Part shown: piece by piece, positions 4,827-7,121 of the stretch
Layout of the letters: every line of letters begins with the position of its first letter
Position numbering within the stretch: the stretch's first letter is position 1
DNA from: JAZDEU01 sp043808545
Lineage (GTDB): Bacteria > Patescibacteriota > Patescibacteriia > JAZDEU01
Length of the DNA: 7,121 nucleotides
Assembly (NCBI GenBank): GCA_043808545.1
Contig: JAZDEU010000032.1
Location: forward strand, 1-7,121
Direction of reading: 5' to 3'
Program-made: the position numbers and the translations under genes
The notes under the pieces: model-generated
Told to the model about the DNA's origin: nothing
The model's input: the letters and a program-made list of their open reading frames with translations, nothing else
The model's database searches: none

Positions 4827-4902
4827 GCATAAGAAAAAATAATATAAATTAAAATTATTTAAGATTTATTAGAATTATAAAAAACATTAGATAAAATTTC
4901 AT

Positions 4903-4973
4903 ATGCCTGTATTATACTTCTTTTATATGCAAAAATCAACAAAAATAAAATGCCCATATTTATATACAGGCAT
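4903..4973. repeat. 10-bp inverted repeat bracketing the ftsH terminator region
   Basis: ATGCCTGTAT (4903-4912) is repeated inverted as ATACAGGCAT (4964-4973). The right copy overlaps one arm of the ftsH terminator stem, so the two pairings exclude each other. Apart from this and the terminator, the AT-rich stretch from 4827 to 4998 shows nothing that I can name. Confidence 0.4.
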
Positions 4974-4976
4974 TTT
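4941..4976 (-). terminator. Intrinsic terminator of ftsH
   Basis: On the minus strand, AAAATGCC (4976-4969), a 14-base loop and GGCATTTT (4954-4947) are followed by ATTTTTG. The stem is 8 bp but half A/T, so strength is moderate. It starts about 22 bases after the ftsH stop codon. Confidence 0.6.
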
Positions 4977-4998
4977 AATTATTAAATATTTTTTTAAT

Positions 4999-6888
4999 CT
5001 ATGCAGTCGCTTCTTGGGATGTCTTTTCTTCTTTCGCAACTTCCACTTTTTTATCTTCTTTAAAGATGGCTTCAAAATCAGCTTTTTCTATTGTTTCCTT
5101 ATCTAATAAAATCGCTACTATTTTTTCTAAATATCTTCTCTCCTTGTTTATTATTTCTTTCGCAGTTTTCTTCGCGTTTGTTATAAGCTCAAAAACTTCA
5201 TTGTCAATCAATTCCGCTGTCTTCTCGCTATAATCTCTTTGCTCATGTATCTCGCGGCCTAAAAATATTAAATCTTCCATATCGCCAAAAGTTCGCGACC
5301 CTAATTTTTCATTCATCCCATATTGCGTAACTATAGTTTTCGCAAGCCGTGTCGCTTGTTTTAAATCATTAGAAGCTCCAGTCGTCACTTCATTAAATAT
5401 TTCTTCTTCAGCGACTTGTCCAGCGAGCAAAACTGCTAAATCATCTACAAATTCCGATTTTGTGTGAAGATGTTTATCTTCCGTCGGAAGTTTTAAAGTA
5501 TATCCAGCCGCTCGTCCTCTTGAAACTATTGAAACCTTATGCACAGGATCCGCATTAGGCAGCATATGAGATACAAGCGCGTGACCAGCTTCATGATACG
5601 CTGTTATATTTTTTTCTTTATCATTTAAAATATGACTTTTCCTTTCAGGTCCTAATAATACTTTTTCAACACTCTCTAAAATCTCATCCTGACCTATTTT
5701 ATGTTTATTTCTGCGAGCGGCTAAAATCGCCGCTTCATTTAAAAGATTCGCTAAATCCGCGCCTGAAAATCCCGGCGTCCTATCCGCAACAGCTTTTAAT
5801 GAGACATTTTTTTCTAACGGCTTATTTGAAGTATGATGCTTTAAAATCGCCTCCCTATCCTTTATGTCCGGATAATCAATAAATACTCTTCTGTCAAATC
5901 GTCCGGGACGCAAAAGCGCTGGATCTAATACATCAGGCCTATTCGTCGCCGATAGAACAATAACATTTGAATTCGGCTCAAACCCATCCATCTCAACTAA
6001 AATTTGGTTTAAAGTCTGCTCTCTTTCATCATGAGATCCGCCAAGCCCCGCGCCTCTTCTTCTCCCGACAGCATCCATCTCGTCAATAAAAATAATGCAG
6101 GGAGCTTCTTTTTTCGCGCATTTAAATAAATCCCTTACGCGAGACGCGCCGACTCCGACAAACATTTCCACAAATTCAGATCCTGAAATATGGAAAAAAG
6201 GAACATCCGCCTCGCCCGCGACTGCTCTTGCCATAAGAGTTTTTCCAGTCCCCGGCGCTCCTATCAATAAAACTCCTTTCGGAATGCGCGCGCCTATATC
6301 TGTAAATTTTTTAGCATCTTTTAAAAATTCAACCACTTCTAATAATTCTTCCTTCGCTTCTTTATTTCCAGCAACATCTTTAAAAGTTATTTTATTTTTT
6401 CCATCTTTTTTTTCCGCTTTTTTCGCGCCAGACTGTCCGAACATCAACGCCTTAGAATTAGCGCCTTGAACTTGGCGCATCATAAGCCAGATAAATAAAA
6501 CTATTAATAAGAATGGCAGCAAAAAAGGAAGCACAGCGCTTGCGGCAATCATCATAGCGCTTTTTTCTTCTCTGGAAATATCAATATTAGCTATTTTTGC
6601 CGAATCAATGCTATAATTTTTTACAATGTCGCCGAAAGATTCTTGAGGAGTTTTTACTATTTCTTCTTTTGAGCCATCTTTTAAATAAATTTCTAATTTT
6701 TCATCTTTCTCAACTATTTTTGCGACTTTATCATTATTAATATTTTGTATCATCTCGCCGATATTGCTTTTTTTAATTTCTGTTGCCGCGCCTGCCAAAG
6801 GATCATTTTTAGATAAAATGCTAAATAGTCCAGCGATGACTAGAAAAATAACTAACAAAATTAAAAAATTTTTAACTAAATTTTTCAT
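4999..6888 (-). CDS. ftsH: ATP-dependent zinc metalloprotease FtsH
   Basis: This 629-residue membrane-anchored AAA+ protease degrades unassembled membrane proteins and regulators as a hexamer. Transmembrane helix 1 is at about 7-25, followed by an outside domain (about 26-110) and transmembrane helix 2 (about 112-137). The AAA+ module has Walker A GAPGTGKT (210-217), the pore loop FVG (243-245), Walker B IIFIDE (265-270), and a second region of homology ending in RPGRFDRR with arginine fingers Arg327 and Arg330. The peptidase has the zinc site HEAGH (432-436) and third ligand Asp508 in TTGASNDL. The acidic/Lys tail ends in SQEATA. All key residues are present and the length is typical. The start MKNLVKNFLILLV at 6888 matches the family; an upstream ATG at 6939 lies inside a palindrome and is rejected. 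It is a monocistronic unit. Confidence 0.97.
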   Translation of the reverse strand: MKNLVKNFLILLVIFLVIAGLFSILSKNDPLAGAATEIKKSNIGEMIQNINNDKVAKIVEKDEKLEIYLKDGSKEEIVKTPQESFGDIVKNYSIDSAKIANIDISREEKSAMMIAASAVLPFLLPFLLIVLFIWLMMRQVQGANSKALMFGQSGAKKAEKKDGKNKITFKDVAGNKEAKEELLEVVEFLKDAKKFTDIGARIPKGVLLIGAPGTGKTLMARAVAGEADVPFFHISGSEFVEMFVGVGASRVRDLFKCAKKEAPCIIFIDEMDAVGRRRGAGLGGSHDEREQTLNQILVEMDGFEPNSNVIVLSATNRPDVLDPALLRPGRFDRRVFIDYPDIKDREAILKHHTSNKPLEKNVSLKAVADRTPGFSGADLANLLNEAAILAARRNKHKIGQDEILESVEKVLLGPERKSHILNDKEKNITAYHEAGHALVSHMLPNADPVHKVSIVSRGRAAGYTLKLPTEDKHLHTKSEFVDDLAVLLAGQVAEEEIFNEVTTGASNDLKQATRLAKTIVTQYGMNEKLGSRTFGDMEDLIFLGREIHEQRDYSEKTAELIDNEVFELITNAKKTAKEIINKERRYLEKIVAILLDKETIEKADFEAIFKEDKKVEVAKEEKTSQEATA

Positions 6889-6894
6889 AAAAAT

Positions 6895-6900
6895 ATTATG
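6895..6900 (-). promoter_or_regulatory. Possible -10 box of ftsH
   Basis: CATAAT on the minus strand (6900-6895) is 6 bases before the ftsH ATG, the same spacing as TATACT before the endonuclease gene. It suggests a leaderless or very short leader transcript. No good -35 is seen, and a promoter further upstream, beyond the palindrome, is equally possible. Confidence 0.28.
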
Positions 6901-6923
6901 GAAATTAAACAAGTAAACACATC

Positions 6924-6953
6924 TGTAGAGACGGAGCATGCTCCGTCTCTACA
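6924..6953. repeat. Perfect 30-base palindrome upstream of ftsH
   Basis: TGTAGAGACGGAGCA is followed directly by its exact reverse complement, with no spacer. It is GC-richer than its surroundings and has no T-run on either side, so it is not a standard terminator. The ends TGTAGAGACG and CGTCTCTACA recall palindromic repeats I remember from other bacterial genomes, so it is probably a dispersed REP-like element. Confidence 0.75.
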
Positions 6954-6985
6954 ACGAAATATTAAAATTCCTGTAAGTCTAATTA

Positions 6986-7121
6986 GTTTCTGTTGAAATA
7001 GTCGCGTCATTCTGAACCCGAGCGCCAGGAGGGCGAAGAATCCCAGTGTTTTTTTGCTTAGCCACGGGATTCTTCACCCCGCAAGCGGGGTTCAGAATGA
7101 CGCTGGAGACACTATTTCAAC
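6986..7121. mobile_element. MITE-like element C, cut by window edge
   Basis: This is the same family as the element at 4679-4820. The left end GTTTCTGTTGAAATAGT (6986-7002) is followed by a near-identical interior. The right end is cut after ACTATTTCAAC, and by alignment about 6 bases (AGACAC) remain outside the window. The sequence just before the element is TAATTA (6980-6985), which resembles the TAGTTA target of the other copies. It is non-coding, with long nested inverted repeats. Confidence 0.7.

Noticed and set aside
4903..5106. Open frame on the + strand across the ftsH terminator and 3' end
   Set aside because: It is Phe- and Tyr-rich low-complexity translation of A/T-rich sequence, overlaps the ftsH coding end, and has no Shine-Dalgarno sequence or motif.
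6095..6469. Open frame on the + strand within ftsH
   Set aside because: It is antisense to the conserved AAA+ domain and open only through codon bias.
6889..6939. Longer ftsH start at 6939
   Set aside because: This ATG is the centre of the perfect palindrome, and the extra 17 residues do not resemble an FtsH N-terminus. The ATG at 6888 gives the usual short cytoplasmic start before the first membrane helix.
410..7121. TGA recoded to glycine as in some candidate-phyla bacteria
   Set aside because: The RelE-type toxin ends normally at TGA with a full-length family fold, and the large genes contain no in-frame TGA.

Overview
The window is AT-rich by eye and compact. Every confident gene lies on the minus strand. 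Clear Shine-Dalgarno sequences are absent in front of nearly all of them, and translation stops (TAA, TAG and one TGA) fit the standard bacterial code. A single-copy-style ftsH beside small defence and addiction genes and many palindromic mini-elements would suit a candidate-phyla (Patescibacteria-like) bacterium. That placement is an inference from style, not from a marker gene.

Layout. Positions 1-405 (+) hold one reading frame open from the window edge. From about 143 onward it runs into a dense series of RNA-like structures: three strong hairpins, a textbook H-type pseudoknot, and an intrinsic terminator ending at about 361. I could not match this to a known RNA family, and it is the most interesting item here. 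Positions 410-1038 (-) are a toxin-antitoxin operon with a ribbon-helix-helix antitoxin and a RelE/ParE-type toxin. Positions 1034-1548 (-) are a hicBA pair with a near-consensus promoter; its HicA toxin is cut off where the RelE module begins. Positions 1580-2710 (-) are a multi-pass membrane protein of unknown function with a promoter and a 5' UTR hairpin. Positions 2735-4548 (-) are a type II restriction-modification operon, with an HNH endonuclease first and a beta-class DNA methyltransferase second, one base apart. Positions 4568-4826 carry two adjacent short inverted-repeat elements (MITE-like) sharing three copies of the target sequence TAGTTA. Positions 4941-6900 (-) are ftsH with its terminator. 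A perfect 30-base palindrome (6924-6953) and a third MITE copy (6986 to the window end) lie upstream of ftsH.

How the parts fit. Two toxin-antitoxin modules and a restriction-modification pair are all selfish or defence genes that stabilise themselves. Together with the MITEs they make this an accessory patch next to the housekeeping protease gene ftsH. FtsH-type proteases are among those that can degrade antitoxins in other bacteria, but nothing in the sequence shows such a link here. All names come from reading motifs; no database search was possible.
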